DNA of 64,000 nt from an uncultured Methanomassiliicoccaceae archaeon (GCA_905187815.1 CAJJJM010000001.1:186001-250000), one strand, 5' to 3'; numbered from the stretch's first letter, positions 9,133-18,277 are shown. Made by a program: numbers and translations. Notes: a model not told the origin generated them from the sequence alone.

Positions 9133-9823
9133 CGGAACCGCTCCCTGAGATGGCGGCGTTCTCCGGATCGTCGGGGAACAGCCTCTTGGTCAGCCAGGCG
9201 AGCTTGCTGAAGTAAATTCCCGCTATGGTCCCGATCAGGAGGGCGCATATCACCGTCCCCTCTCTGACTCCGCCTGTGGTACCCATGCCGATGTAGCCGA
9301 TGATGGCCGCAATGACGATCATGCTCACATCCGAGCATACGCGGACGACCCTGTACGGCTTCCTCTTGATCCTCACGGAGAGCGCGTAGGCGAATCCGTC
9401 CCCGGGGACCATCGTGAAGTCGGCGACGATCTGCAGGTAGACTCCGAACGCCAGCCCGAAGCATCCTATGAGGACGCAGACGATCCTCTCCCAGTAGATC
9501 TCCGGAGAGAAGTCGCCGAGGAGCATCATTCCGAAGTCGATGAAGTATCCGAATACGAACGAAATCACGACCTGCAGGCCCAGGCTGACCTTGTCTGCCT
9601 GCTTTCCAAGTATCACCAGCTGGAGGAATACCAGGAGCAGGCTGTAGATGATCGTGAAGTTGCCCAATGACAGGGACGGGAAGATGAGCGACAGGCTGTA
9701 CGGGATGGACGATATGGGCGGCGTTCCGAGGGACGCCTTGGTGATGAACCCTATGCTCAGGGATATCACGAGAAGGCCCACTGCGAACACGAGTATGCGC
9801 CTGCAGATATGGTCGTGTTTCAT
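9110..9823 (-). CDS. YczE/YitT-like (DUF6198-type) membrane protein
   Basis: A 237-residue integral membrane protein with 5-6 predicted helices. The segment GFITKASLGTPPISSIPYS after helix 1 is the recognisable motif of the YczE/YyaS/YitT family, and VPGDGFAYALSVRIKRKPYRVVR in the second half matches as well. The molecular function of the family is not established. ATG 9823 is preferred to the TTG at 9835. It is first in a putative operon with the MarR regulator, which overlaps its 3' end, suggesting that the regulator controls this protein. Confidence 0.75.
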   Translation of the reverse strand: MKHDHICRRILVFAVGLLVISLSIGFITKASLGTPPISSIPYSLSLIFPSLSLGNFTIIYSLLLVFLQLVILGKQADKVSLGLQVVISFVFGYFIDFGMMLLGDFSPEIYWERIVCVLIGCFGLAFGVYLQIVADFTMVPGDGFAYALSVRIKRKPYRVVRVCSDVSMIVIAAIIGYIGMGTTGGVREGTVICALLIGTIAGIYFSKLAWLTKRLFPDDPENAAISGSGSDGAGTGN

Positions 9824-9837
9824 GATGATTCGCAATC

Positions 9838-9853
9838 ATACAAGATATTGTAT
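9838..9853. promoter_or_regulatory. Palindrome upstream of the YczE-marR operon
   Basis: ATACAA-GATA-TTGTAT is a perfect 6-bp inverted repeat with a 4-nt centre, 15 nt before the start codon and overlapping the likely promoter. Size and position fit a MarR-type operator; assignment to the downstream regulator is inference. Confidence 0.4.
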
Positions 9854-9872
9854 ATCAATATGATGCGGGGAA

Positions 9873-12800
9873 TCATACCATGGTGGGCAGCGGCGCCCTC
9901 CCGATCTCACCGCCGATCCACCTGTTCACGGCGTAGGCCAGCGTCATCACCGAGTAGATCATCAGCCCGGCGGTCCAGACGGCCTCGGTCCCGGTCAGGA
10001 TGCCGAGCACGATCGCAACGGAGGACAGGGCGGCCGTCGCCGCGAGGACGCGGAATCCCCTGAGGACCAGCGGGAACACCGATGTCAGGAGCAGGAACGC
10101 CCCGATCGATATGACCATCAGGTCTGCCTCGGCTCCGAGTATCACCGCCGTGTCCCATGTGGCAGAGACGAGGGCCATCGAGAGCAGGTACATGCAGGTT
10201 CCGGGGCGGCCGTGGAACATGGAGTAGAGGGCAGCCACACAGGTCACCGCGGACAGGAACAGTCCAGGAACGCAGAATGCGATGGACATGTCGAACAGTG
10301 ACGAGTCCAATCCGACCATCGAAGCGGTGAACATGCCCGAGGTGGCTACCAGGAGGATGGAGTAGTCCTTCCCGGAATCCACGGCGAAGCGAGCCCTGTC
10401 CCTCTCCAGGATTCTCTCGCCCTTCTCGCCGAGTATCGCGCCCAACATCGAGTAGACCATCAGGGCGGCACCGGCGACGAGAGCGATCACACCAAGCGGG
10501 ACCGTCTCGGCGGTGCCGGTCAGAGGCGGGATGAGGTAGACGAGGGCCATACCGCCGGCGGTCGTAGCCAGCGCCCAGTTCCTCCTGAATATGAATATCG
10601 CGGCGGTCATGGCGATGCCGACAGCGAACACGATCTCCATCGGAAGCGCCCCGCCGGTGTCGAAGAACAGGGTGACGAGGGAGAACGCCAGCACGGATAG
10701 TCCGATGTACATGTTCATGAGGGCCTCGGTGAGCTTCCCATCCCTCAGCAGGTCGAGGACGAACGGCAGGGCGAAGAGGCACAGGGCGACCCTTACGAAA
10801 TGGTATGCGGTGGCGTCAGTCTGATGTCCGGTCGCCACGAGCAGGTAGTTCATCCCGCACCAGACCGCGATGATACCGATGGTCAGATGGGACGCTGAGT
10901 TCATCCTCGACGCATGGCCGCCATGGCCGTGGGACTCCTTTGACATGAAGAGGCCCCTGAACAGTCTGGTGCCCGTCTCGTAACGGACGATGGACGTTAT
11001 GGCCATGACGCATGAAACGGCCTTGAGGACGGCCACGATGACCTCTAGGTACGCCGCATCGCTCACGAACGGACCAAGGAAGAACATGGCGAAGAGGAGG
11101 GCGCTGGCGATGGACATCATCCAATCGCCCTCCCGTGCGAACCTGTAAGCGAGAGGAATGAACACGAAGGAGACGACCATCCCGAGGTATTCGGTGTCCG
11201 GGATGTGGACGATGTGCGCTGCGGACGTCACAATGGTGATCATCGCCACGGCGTACATCATCATGCCCTCCGTGGCGATTCCGCGTGACAGGGCGTACAG
11301 TCCGAATCCCATGGTGATGACAGACATGACGATCTTGACCAGGTACAGCGACGAGTCCCCATCGATGACGTAGTATCCGAGAACCAGCGACAGGATCGCG
11401 AACATCAGCACACCGGCTGTGGATACGAGGTTGTGGGCGTATTCCACAGGACTCTGATGCATGCGCGGGCAGTCGAGCTCGTACTTCTTCTTGAGGACGC
11501 AGACCTTGTACGTCTTCCAGACGGCCGACAGCAGGAACAGCGATCCGCATGCCAGGTAGCCGATGCCGAAGATCCCGGCGGAATGCCCGGTCGGCAGAGA
11601 CGATGCCAGAAGCGTGACGCAGACCACGGCACATGCGGCGAACCTCAGACTCTGTCCTCTCTTCTTGAAGATGAATGCGCAGGTGGCGAATCCGGATATG
11701 AAGAACAGGTTGGCGATCACGAACCCGGTCAGCTCGGTCGTGACCGCGGACATGGACATGATGAGGGTCATCACACCCATGAGGAGCATGAGTATGGACT
11801 CCGTGATCATGCGGGCCCACATGGACACCACCGCGAAGGCGATGGCTAGGAAGGAGCACATCATGGTCAACGCTCCAGTTGAGACCTGGTCCAGCCCGAG
11901 GATCTCCATGGCCCAGGGGGAGTTGCAGGCGGAGGTGAGGCAGAGAAGCGCCAGGGAGAACGTTCCCGCCGTCGGCGCTACGGCGAAGCGTCCCAGGCTG
12001 GAATAGTGGGGATAGCGCAGAGGCCCGTCGGCACTCGATATGGGGATGACGACCATTCCGCTCTCCTTGTATATCCATCTGGAGACCGCGTAGATCAGGA
12101 TCACCGCCGACATCATCAGCGCTCCGGTCCTCCAGCACCATTCCGTCCCGATGATGACGCCGGGTGCCGCCAGGATCCCGAAGGCCAGGGCGGCCATGCC
12201 GGTGAAGTACTGGCGTCTGAGGACCATAAGGGCGCCGCAGACCGCCATGATGATCGCGCAGAACGTATCCGTAATCATGAATCCGGCGCCTACGGCGTTG
12301 CCGACCGCGAACATCACCGATGCCGCGGAGTAAGTCATGATCATGATGCTCTCCAGCAGGATCCCCTTGCAGATGCCGTAGAGGCCTATAGCCAATGTGC
12401 AGGCGCATATGACGAACGTCGATGCGAACATCGTGCCGTCATACACGGAGAAGGCGCTGATGAGGCCCTGGGTCCCCATCATCAGGAGTCCGACAATCAC
12501 CACGGTCTCGTACGCCCTGTCGCGTTCCGGGATATGCTTCGCGAACCTTCCGCCGACGCGGTCCTTCCTGATGGAGCCGAAGAGCCCGAAGATAAGGAAC
12601 AGCAGTCCGGAGGCGACCATCAGCAGGTCGGAGAACCACATGGAGGTCTCGTCCCGGAGCGTCGATGACAGCACGTTGGATGTCAGCAGCATCACGGATG
12701 CGGCCGTCGCCATGTACCTCCCGCGGGAGAAGCTGACGACAACGAATGCCACAAGAGGGATCGAGTATGTCAGTTCGATCACGGGCATGTCCCAGGTGCC

Positions 12801-13088
12801 CAAGGCTATGGAGCTGACGGAGCGAGTCGCCGACGACAGAGCGATGTACAGCATCGTCAGCCCGCTAGTTATGTGATCCGTCCTCACGGAACCGAACGAG
12901 AGGGCCGCCAGCACGATGGACAGGGACAGGCTCGCCAGCGCTCCGGCGGTAGCGTCCATGCCGAGTGCCCCCGAGGCAAGGTCCATCTCAAGCAATCCGG
13001 TCCATATCAGAAGCGCGCCGCAGATCACGAACGACGACATGGTGGTGCCGATGTGCAGCCCCTTCCACATCTCGCTCCGATCGGTCAT
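9873..13088 (-). CDS. Giant six-repeat polytopic membrane protein (1071 aa)
   Basis: No named family recognised. The protein is hydrophobic almost throughout and divides into six units of about 155-170 residues: roughly 11-176, 192-345, 366-535, 550-705, 733-890 and 908-1060, separated by short charged linkers. Each unit has about six helices. Related motifs recur at the same place, for example GLYGICKGILLES (unit 2), GLYALSRGIATEG (unit 4) and ALYSMFHGRPGT (unit 6), and units 2 and 6 both end in YAV-RWI. The R/K-G motif after a G-x-Y helix weakly recalls GPR1/FUN34/YaaH (acetate/succinate channel) proteins, but this is only an inference. A histidine-rich linker HGHGGH lies at 720-725. It starts 28 nt after ksgA. 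Confidence 0.8.
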   Translation of the reverse strand: MTDRSEMWKGLHIGTTMSSFVICGALLIWTGLLEMDLASGALGMDATAGALASLSLSIVLAALSFGSVRTDHITSGLTMLYIALSSATRSVSSIALGTWDMPVIELTYSIPLVAFVVVSFSRGRYMATAASVMLLTSNVLSSTLRDETSMWFSDLLMVASGLLFLIFGLFGSIRKDRVGGRFAKHIPERDRAYETVVIVGLLMMGTQGLISAFSVYDGTMFASTFVICACTLAIGLYGICKGILLESIMIMTYSAASVMFAVGNAVGAGFMITDTFCAIIMAVCGALMVLRRQYFTGMAALAFGILAAPGVIIGTEWCWRTGALMMSAVILIYAVSRWIYKESGMVVIPISSADGPLRYPHYSSLGRFAVAPTAGTFSLALLCLTSACNSPWAMEILGLDQVSTGALTMMCSFLAIAFAVVSMWARMITESILMLLMGVMTLIMSMSAVTTELTGFVIANLFFISGFATCAFIFKKRGQSLRFAACAVVCVTLLASSLPTGHSAGIFGIGYLACGSLFLLSAVWKTYKVCVLKKKYELDCPRMHQSPVEYAHNLVSTAGVLMFAILSLVLGYYVIDGDSSLYLVKIVMSVITMGFGLYALSRGIATEGMMMYAVAMITIVTSAAHIVHIPDTEYLGMVVSFVFIPLAYRFAREGDWMMSIASALLFAMFFLGPFVSDAAYLEVIVAVLKAVSCVMAITSIVRYETGTRLFRGLFMSKESHGHGGHASRMNSASHLTIGIIAVWCGMNYLLVATGHQTDATAYHFVRVALCLFALPFVLDLLRDGKLTEALMNMYIGLSVLAFSLVTLFFDTGGALPMEIVFAVGIAMTAAIFIFRRNWALATTAGGMALVYLIPPLTGTAETVPLGVIALVAGAALMVYSMLGAILGEKGERILERDRARFAVDSGKDYSILLVATSGMFTASMVGLDSSLFDMSIAFCVPGLFLSAVTCVAALYSMFHGRPGTCMYLLSMALVSATWDTAVILGAEADLMVISIGAFLLLTSVFPLVLRGFRVLAATAALSSVAIVLGILTGTEAVWTAGLMIYSVMTLAYAVNRWIGGEIGRAPLPTMV

Positions 13089-13116
13089 GGGAGGACATCA
13101 TCCGATTGGCCATAAA

Positions 13117-13905
13117 TCATCTGGATGCGGATGCGCGATACACAGCGTCGGCGATCTCGCCGATCTCTGCGGGACGCAGGTCCTCGATCCTCTCGTCCAG
13201 GTACGGGATGTCGTCGCCGGGTGAGACCATCCTTGCCGATTTCAGGGATGTGCCGATCTTCTTGCGACGGTGGTTGAAGGCGACCTCGGTCACCTTGAAG
13301 AACGTCCTCTCGTCGAGGACCTCGAAGGGGGCCTTCCTGGGGACGATCCTCACCAATGCGGAATCGACCTTCGGCCTGGGGTTGAATCTCGATGCCGGGA
13401 CCGTCTCCATGATCTCGCAATCCGCCCTGTAGAAGAGGTTCACTGTGAGCCTCGAGTAGTCGGGGCTTCCGACATCGGCGACCATGCGGTCCGCGAACTC
13501 CTTCTGGACCATGACGACCGCCGTCCTGAAGCGGTGCTCCAGGAGCTTGAATATGATCGGGGTGGAGACACTGTACGGGAGGTTGCTGACGAAGACATCG
13601 AACTCCGGGAACGGGACCTTGACCGCGTCCCCGTGGATCAGGGACACCCTGTCGCCGAAGGTCTCGGAGATGTATTGCGCCAGGATGTCGTCCAGCTCTA
13701 TGCATGTGAGGTCGCACGGCAATGTTGCCATGCGCTCGGTCAGGATGCCGAGTCCTGGCCCGACCTCCAGCACCCTGTCCCCCTCGCGTATTTCCGCGTA
13801 GGAGATGTGCCTGTCGGCCACCCTGCCGTCTATCAGGAAGTTCTGCCCCTTGCTCTTCTTGGGGACGATGCCGGTCTCGGCGATTAGCCTGCCTGTGTCT
13901 GTCAT
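13117..13905 (-). CDS. ksgA: 16S rRNA dimethyladenosine transferase KsgA/Dim1
   Basis: A 262-residue Rossmann-fold methyltransferase that dimethylates two adjacent adenines near the 3' end of 16S rRNA. GQNFLID (residues 20-26) is the conserved N-terminal motif, EVGPGLGILTE binds S-adenosylmethionine, and VSNLPYSVSTPI is catalytic motif IV (NLPY). The C-terminal third is the usual helical domain. Its ATG overlaps the stop of the DUF655 gene (ATGA), placing it in the ribosomal operon, an arrangement common in archaea. Length is typical (260-280). Confidence 0.95.
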   Translation of the reverse strand: MTDTGRLIAETGIVPKKSKGQNFLIDGRVADRHISYAEIREGDRVLEVGPGLGILTERMATLPCDLTCIELDDILAQYISETFGDRVSLIHGDAVKVPFPEFDVFVSNLPYSVSTPIIFKLLEHRFRTAVVMVQKEFADRMVADVGSPDYSRLTVNLFYRADCEIMETVPASRFNPRPKVDSALVRIVPRKAPFEVLDERTFFKVTEVAFNHRRKKIGTSLKSARMVSPGDDIPYLDERIEDLRPAEIGEIADAVYRASASR

Positions 13906-14453
13906 CTCGAGACGAACAGGTAGCGCTTCCTCTCGGGGTCTGAGATCTCGAGAACGATGCGCGCGACGATGAGCTTTTCCGGACTCTTGACGCCGGTCCT
14001 CTCGGCAAGTTCGGCGAAGTCCTTGAAGTTGCCCTTCTTCCTCTCATCGAGGATGGCGTTCATGGACTTCTTCCCGAGTCCGGGGAGCTCCTCCAGCATG
14101 TGCTTGCGCATGCTGATGCCCTCGGCCTCGTTGAAGAACCTGATGAACCTGTCCTGTTTGGCCATCACGATGTCGCTGATGGCGTACTCCAGTTCGGCCT
14201 GCGCGTTGTTGGTGAGGTCGTTGTAGTTGATACGGCGCTTGACATGGTCTATCATGTCGCGCTTGACCTCCGCGGTGTCCTTCCCGATGTAGGTCCTCGC
14301 TCCGATGTCCACCTGGGCTCCGGCCTTGGGGACGAGTTCGAAAAGCTTGAACTCCTCGTCCCCGATGGCGTAGCACACGGGCTCTCTCTTTGAGAATCCT
14401 CCGCCGGCGGTGCCCTGCGGGAGATAATCGAGGATGTAAGCGTAGTCTTCCAT
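13902..14453 (-). CDS. DUF655 family protein (HhH, nucleic-acid-binding)
   Basis: A 183-residue archaeal protein. The N-terminal half (YAYILDYLPQG, then a small beta domain with ARTYIGKD) and the C-terminal helix-hairpin-helix ELPGLGKKSMNAILDERKKG match DUF655 proteins, which occur next to rpl21e, rpo4 and ksgA in many archaea. The function is unproven; the HhH and context suggest RNA or DNA binding in ribosome maturation. ATG 14453 is preferred over GTG 14465 because a GAGGTG motif precedes it at suitable distance. It overlaps ksgA by 4 nt. Confidence 0.88.
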   Translation of the reverse strand: MEDYAYILDYLPQGTAGGGFSKREPVCYAIGDEEFKLFELVPKAGAQVDIGARTYIGKDTAEVKRDMIDHVKRRINYNDLTNNAQAELEYAISDIVMAKQDRFIRFFNEAEGISMRKHMLEELPGLGKKSMNAILDERKKGNFKDFAELAERTGVKSPEKLIVARIVLEISDPERKRYLFVSR

Positions 14454-14466
14454 GGGGTGTCCCACC

Positions 14467-14793
14467 TCAGATGTGCTTCTCTACGATATCGATTATCTGC
14501 TGGATCTGTGCCGGCTCGAGGGTAACCCTCTCTTTGGAAAAGATTGCGCGGACGTCCTCCGGGTATCTGGGGAGGAGGTCCGCGATTTTCAGGGCAACAG
14601 CATCAGTGACGATGTCGATCTGCTTGACCTCGTCGATGATCGCGTTGGCCTGGTCGAGGGAGATGCTGCAGACCGTCTGGGCATGGTCCAGTGCGGCCTT
14701 CTGCGACTGGAGGAGGTTGTCGTATCCCCTGATCTCCGCCTCAGCTTCGAGGAGTTCCCTCACTTCGGCCAGTGTGACGTACTGCTCAGACAT
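14467..14793 (-). CDS. rpo4: DNA-directed RNA polymerase subunit Rpo4 (RpoF)
   Basis: A 108-residue HRDC-like protein equivalent to eukaryotic Rpb4, which forms the stalk of RNA polymerase with Rpo7. The N-terminal tip-associated segment (VTLAEVRELLE) and the C-terminal helical bundle (LLPRYPEDVRAIFSKERVTL) are typical. A GGGTGAAC Shine-Dalgarno lies before ATG 14793. It sits between rpl21e and the DUF655 gene, the conserved archaeal order. Confidence 0.93.
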   Translation of the reverse strand: MSEQYVTLAEVRELLEAEAEIRGYDNLLQSQKAALDHAQTVCSISLDQANAIIDEVKQIDIVTDAVALKIADLLPRYPEDVRAIFSKERVTLEPAQIQQIIDIVEKHI

Positions 14794-14808
14794 GTCCGTT
14801 CACCCGTT

Positions 14809-15102
14809 TCAGTTGACGTTCTTCACAAGGTGCTCGGGGCGGGCGACGACGATCTTGGTCTTGTTGCCGTCCTTGACACTGACCTCGTAGGCGCTTCCCC
14901 TGGCTCCGATGACGACTCCGGTGAGTCCGTGGAACCTGGAGAACGGCATTCCCTTGTGGATGCTGGGGTCGATGACGATGTTGACCTTCTCTCCGGCCTC
15001 GAATGTCTGAAGGCCTTTGGTGATGGGTGAAAGGCCGCGTGCCCTTGCCTTCTTCTTAAGGACGTTGCGGGTCTTCGTCCTTGTACCTCTGGATCTCTGC
15101 AT
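14809..15102 (-). CDS. rpl21e: 50S ribosomal protein L21e
   Basis: A basic 97-residue protein. The start RSRGTRTKTRNVLKKKAR and the central HKGMPFSRFHGLTGVVIG motif identify the SH3-like L21e family. It is part of the large ribosomal subunit. It begins 9 nt after pus10 and is followed 15 nt later by rpo4, consistent with one transcript. Confidence 0.96.
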   Translation of the reverse strand: MQRSRGTRTKTRNVLKKKARARGLSPITKGLQTFEAGEKVNIVIDPSIHKGMPFSRFHGLTGVVIGARGSAYEVSVKDGNKTKIVVARPEHLVKNVN

Positions 15103-15111
15103 TTCAATCCC

Positions 15112-16335
15112 TCATGGTTCGTGATAGTTGATCGCCAACACGTCGAGGGTCTCGACCCTGCACTGCACGCCGAGCCTCTCGGAGAAGCTGGGTGTGCTGC
15201 GTCCGTCGTCGCCGGACACGAACTCCTTCACGTACGTCCCCGAATCGGTCTCGAGTTCGAGATCGAAGGAGTCGTCGGTTATCGCGTCCGCCTCGACCCA
15301 ATGGATCTTCCGCTTCCTCACCAGGTCGGCCCTTCTGTGCTCGACACGGCGTGGAGTCCTCTGATCTATATTGGCGTTCTTGAACGATAAGGCAACCTCA
15401 ACTACTGCCTCTTTATTAACTTTACCCTCTGCGAGCACGTGCACGCGGTAAACCTTGTCCGCGGCAGCCTCCTTGTACCTCTCCACTGCCTCGCGCTGCA
15501 CATAGTGCAGGTCGTTGAATGCGGCGAGCTCGTTGTCCGATCTCCTCTTGAGCTCGTCGAGGTCTATGTTCCTGATGCGGGGGTTGCTGATCTCCATGAC
15601 GAAGGGCCTTCCGTCTCCGAGCATGCGGGCATCGATGTCCTCCCTGCCCATGCCGTGGAAGAAATGCTCCTTGCCTCCGGTCATCTCCAGGGCGACGTCC
15701 CCGATGATCTCCTGGACGGAGGTCTCGTACATCTTGCCCTTGCCGTGGCAGTGGTCGCATCCCTTGCCGTGGCACACCCTGCACGGCCAGATGGTCTGGG
15801 GTATCTCGCGGCTGAACTTGTTGTAGCGTCCGGCGATGAATATCGGGGCGATGTCCACGGACACGTCGGCGAAACGGGTGTCGACGCATGCGACGACCTG
15901 CGGGTTCTTGAACTCCACCGGACGGTGCATGCGGGGGAGGGCGAGCTTCCCTATCTCGCGGTTGAGCTCCGTCTTGATGGCCTCCGCGTTCTCCAGGTGG
16001 TACTCCTCCCACAGCTCCTTCTCCTTCTTGGCGATCTCCGGCTCCACCCTGGTGCCGATGAGGAAGTTGTCTGATTCTATGCCTTCGAGGCTCTCGACCG
16101 CCGCATCGGCGAACCTGTCGAGCAGGTCGAAGACGTTCTCGCACAGGGGGCAGAACTCCGCCGCAGGTGCCTCGACACCCTCCTCCTTCAGGGCCTCGCG
16201 TATCGCCAAGCCCCTGTTGACGTTGGTGGTCCCGGTGCCGATCTTCCCGAACATGCGTCCGAGGCAGTGGTCGCAGAGCCCCATCTCGGCAAGGGCCCTC
16301 GCGGCTTCGTAGTTCTCGTGGATCCACTCCTCCAT
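15112..16335 (-). CDS. pus10: tRNA pseudouridine synthase Pus10
   Basis: A 407-residue enzyme making pseudouridine at tRNA positions 54 and 55 in archaea. Zinc-binding Cys pairs occur near the N-terminus (CDHCLGRMFG and CPLCENV), and a second Cys-rich element CRVCHGKGCDHCHGKGK lies near residue 190. The catalytic region is GREDIDARMLGDGRPF with the essential Asp, and the C-terminus carries LELETDSGTYVKEFVSGD. Length is normal. TGAGGCGG precedes the ATG. It lies between the KH protein and L21e in the ribosomal operon. Confidence 0.94.
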   Translation of the reverse strand: MEEWIHENYEAARALAEMGLCDHCLGRMFGKIGTGTTNVNRGLAIREALKEEGVEAPAAEFCPLCENVFDLLDRFADAAVESLEGIESDNFLIGTRVEPEIAKKEKELWEEYHLENAEAIKTELNREIGKLALPRMHRPVEFKNPQVVACVDTRFADVSVDIAPIFIAGRYNKFSREIPQTIWPCRVCHGKGCDHCHGKGKMYETSVQEIIGDVALEMTGGKEHFFHGMGREDIDARMLGDGRPFVMEISNPRIRNIDLDELKRRSDNELAAFNDLHYVQREAVERYKEAAADKVYRVHVLAEGKVNKEAVVEVALSFKNANIDQRTPRRVEHRRADLVRKRKIHWVEADAITDDSFDLELETDSGTYVKEFVSGDDGRSTPSFSERLGVQCRVETLDVLAINYHEP

Positions 16336-16344
16336 GGTGCCGCC

Positions 16345-16893
16345 TCAGAGGTCGAACCCCATCTCAGCGATCCTGAGCCTGGGGCGCTGGCTTTCGAGAT
16401 AGTGGTAGACCGTGGCATGCTCGCTGCCCTGCAGGATGAGCTCGACGGCGTGCTTGGCGACCGGCAGGCTGATCGAGTTCCCGATGAGGGACACGGTGTT
16501 GCCGTAGATCACCATGTCGCAGCCCGTGAGGTCCTCTATGATCCTGCGGGTCTTCCCGTCTTTGCCGATGAGCCTGCCCCTGATCCTCGTGATCTGGTTG
16601 CTCCTGTCGCCGACGAACTCCTTGAGGTCTACGACCTCCAGGTACTCGTCGTCGTCGAACAGCCTCATGGCCTTGTCCGGGTTGAAACCCCTGCCGACCG
16701 CTTTGATGACGTCCTGGATCTTCAGGGCCATCACGGGGTCCTCGAGTTCGACGTCGTCGTGGATGACGACCTCCCCCTCCTCGGTGTCGATGTCGAGCTT
16801 GATTCCTGAAATGCTCTGGAGGGTCTTCTTCGTCTCCCCTCCCTTTCCGATGAGCGTTCCCACCCTGTCGGCGGGTATCCTTATGGATCTCAT
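16345..16893 (-). CDS. KH-domain rRNA-processing protein (Dim2/Pno1-like)
   Basis: A 182-residue protein with two KH domains: the first contains RVGTLIGKGGETKK (about 8-21) and the second contains IRGRLIGKDGKTRRIIE. The GxxG loops GKGG and GKDG are intact, so RNA binding is expected. The archaeal homologue of yeast Pno1/Dim2 helps small-subunit assembly and works with KsgA and RIO kinase, both in this cluster. Its ATG overlaps the RIO1 stop by 4 nt. Confidence 0.92.
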   Translation of the reverse strand: MRSIRIPADRVGTLIGKGGETKKTLQSISGIKLDIDTEEGEVVIHDDVELEDPVMALKIQDVIKAVGRGFNPDKAMRLFDDDEYLEVVDLKEFVGDRSNQITRIRGRLIGKDGKTRRIIEDLTGCDMVIYGNTVSLIGNSISLPVAKHAVELILQGSEHATVYHYLESQRPRLRIAEMGFDL

Positions 16894-17690
16894 TCCTCGT
16901 CCTCCTCTTCGTCGTCATCCGAGCCGTTGACGGTCTCATCGAAGACCACGTCGTCGGCGATGACGTCTGCGCCCCTCTTCCTGAAGAACGCGTTTATGTT
17001 CCTGATGTCCCTCTCGAGCAGCTCCCTGGCGTTGTAGTGGTCCGTGGTCATCGCCTGGCCGACGTCTATCATTATTGGCTGCCCGTCCTGCATCAGGATG
17101 TTGTACTCGCTCAGGTCTCCATGGACCAGATGGGCGTCCCTCCACCCGTCTATGATGAACGATATCACCTCGTCGTAGGTGTCGGTCGGGTCCTCCAGGA
17201 CGACGTCCTTCAGCTGGGGGCACGGTCCCGACTCGTCGCCGATGAACTCCATGAGCAGGCAGTTCTGAGCGAACGTGACCGGCTCCGGCACCGGGATCCC
17301 GGCATCGGCGTACCTGGCGAGGTTCTTGAACTCCTTGTTGACCCAGGCGTAGATCATCTTCCACCTGTTCCCGGTGACCCCTCTGAACCTGGGGTCCCCC
17401 TCCACGTACTTGGACACCCTCTTGAAGGTGGACGTGGAGGTGCGGAATATCTTGAGCGCGAACCCCTCGCCGTCCTCGTCGGTGACGTAGAAGACGTTGC
17501 CCTCCTTGCCGGTGGACACGGGGTAGTGCACGAGATCGATGTACCCGGAGGTCATCATGTCGTAGATTGTGAGAAGGGTCTTCTTGTCGAAGACCTCCGC
17601 ATCGGTCTGACGCTCGTCGCCGGTGCGATTGGTTTTGAGGGCGTCCACATGCCTCTCGAGGTATGCGTACGCCTCCTCGTAGGAGGTCAT
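16890..17690 (-). CDS. rio1: RIO1-type serine protein kinase
   Basis: A 266-residue atypical kinase for small-subunit maturation. STGKEGNVFYV is the nucleotide-binding loop (STGKEA in most homologues), the ATP-anchoring lysine is in ALKIF, the catalytic loop is VHGDLSEYNIL, and the metal-binding Asp is in IMIDVGQA. The C-terminal tail is strongly acidic (DDDEEEDEE). The order eIF1A-RIO1-KH is conserved in archaea. GAGGGG precedes the ATG. Confidence 0.94.
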   Translation of the reverse strand: MTSYEEAYAYLERHVDALKTNRTGDERQTDAEVFDKKTLLTIYDMMTSGYIDLVHYPVSTGKEGNVFYVTDEDGEGFALKIFRTSTSTFKRVSKYVEGDPRFRGVTGNRWKMIYAWVNKEFKNLARYADAGIPVPEPVTFAQNCLLMEFIGDESGPCPQLKDVVLEDPTDTYDEVISFIIDGWRDAHLVHGDLSEYNILMQDGQPIMIDVGQAMTTDHYNARELLERDIRNINAFFRKRGADVIADDVVFDETVNGSDDDEEEDEE

Positions 17691-17704
17691 GTGGTGTTCC
17701 CCTC

Positions 17705-18043
17705 TCAGAATATGTCAAGGTTCTTCGGGACCTTGCCCCTCTTGCTGAGGTTGACTGCCTGGGTCTTGGTGTACCTGAACCTGACGTCGCATTTGTCAGG
17801 CTGGAAGTCCCAGACGGAGATGATCAGGAGGTCTCCCTCCCTTATCCACATCCTCTTCTTGATCTTGCCGGGGATGCGTCCCACGCGGGAGACTCCGTCC
17901 TCGCACATGACTTTGATCTTGGATGCACCGAGAAGCTGATCCGCTATCCCGAACATCTCACCTTCCTTGATATTGGGCAGACGTACACGTGTTACGTCCT
18001 CATCCGGGCTCTCAAGCGGTTCATTGTCGGCCATGATTCTCAC
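17705..18043 (-). CDS. eif1A: Translation initiation factor aIF1A
   Basis: A 112-residue OB-fold protein. TRVRLPNIKEGEMFG at the start, RKIPGKIKKRMWIREGDLL-type residues in the centre (here GRIPGKIKKRMWIREGDL) and the DVRFRYTKTQ strand identify aIF1A, which stabilises mRNA scanning and initiator binding on the 30S subunit. It heads the ribosomal operon; a TTTTTTATAT box lies at about 18068-18080. Confidence 0.94.
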   Translation of the reverse strand: MRIMADNEPLESPDEDVTRVRLPNIKEGEMFGIADQLLGASKIKVMCEDGVSRVGRIPGKIKKRMWIREGDLLIISVWDFQPDKCDVRFRYTKTQAVNLSKRGKVPKNLDIF

Positions 18044-18153
18044 TCCGATATCCTTCCATTAAAGGGATGATATAAAAAAGATTTCGTAGAGCCGTTTTAG
18101 GGATGATGCCGCATCCATCGCCTGGACGTGCCTCCGGGCGGCCACAATAATCA

Positions 18154-18162
18154 TTATAAATA
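18154..18162 (+). promoter_or_regulatory. TATA box of tRNA-Glu
   Basis: TTATAAATA lies 23-31 nt upstream of the mature tRNA 5' end, the usual box A spacing for an archaeal tRNA gene. Confidence 0.6.
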
Positions 18163-18184
18163 AGGTCGTGATGGCTCTGTCTAC

Positions 18185-18260
18185 GCTCTGGTAGTGTAGC
18201 GGCCAATCATTCGGCCCTTTCGAGGCCGACACTCGGGTTCGAATCCCGACCAGAGCACCA
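18185..18260 (+). tRNA. tRNA-Glu (UUC)
   Basis: The acceptor stem GCTCTGG pairs perfectly with CCAGAGC. The anticodon loop CTTTCGA carries TTC (34-36) between CGGCC and GGCCG. The T arm is CGGGTTCGAATCCCG, the discriminator is A, and CCA is encoded (18258-18260). No intron is present. Confidence 0.95.
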
Positions 18261-18277
18261 TGATCTTCTGAACAGGT

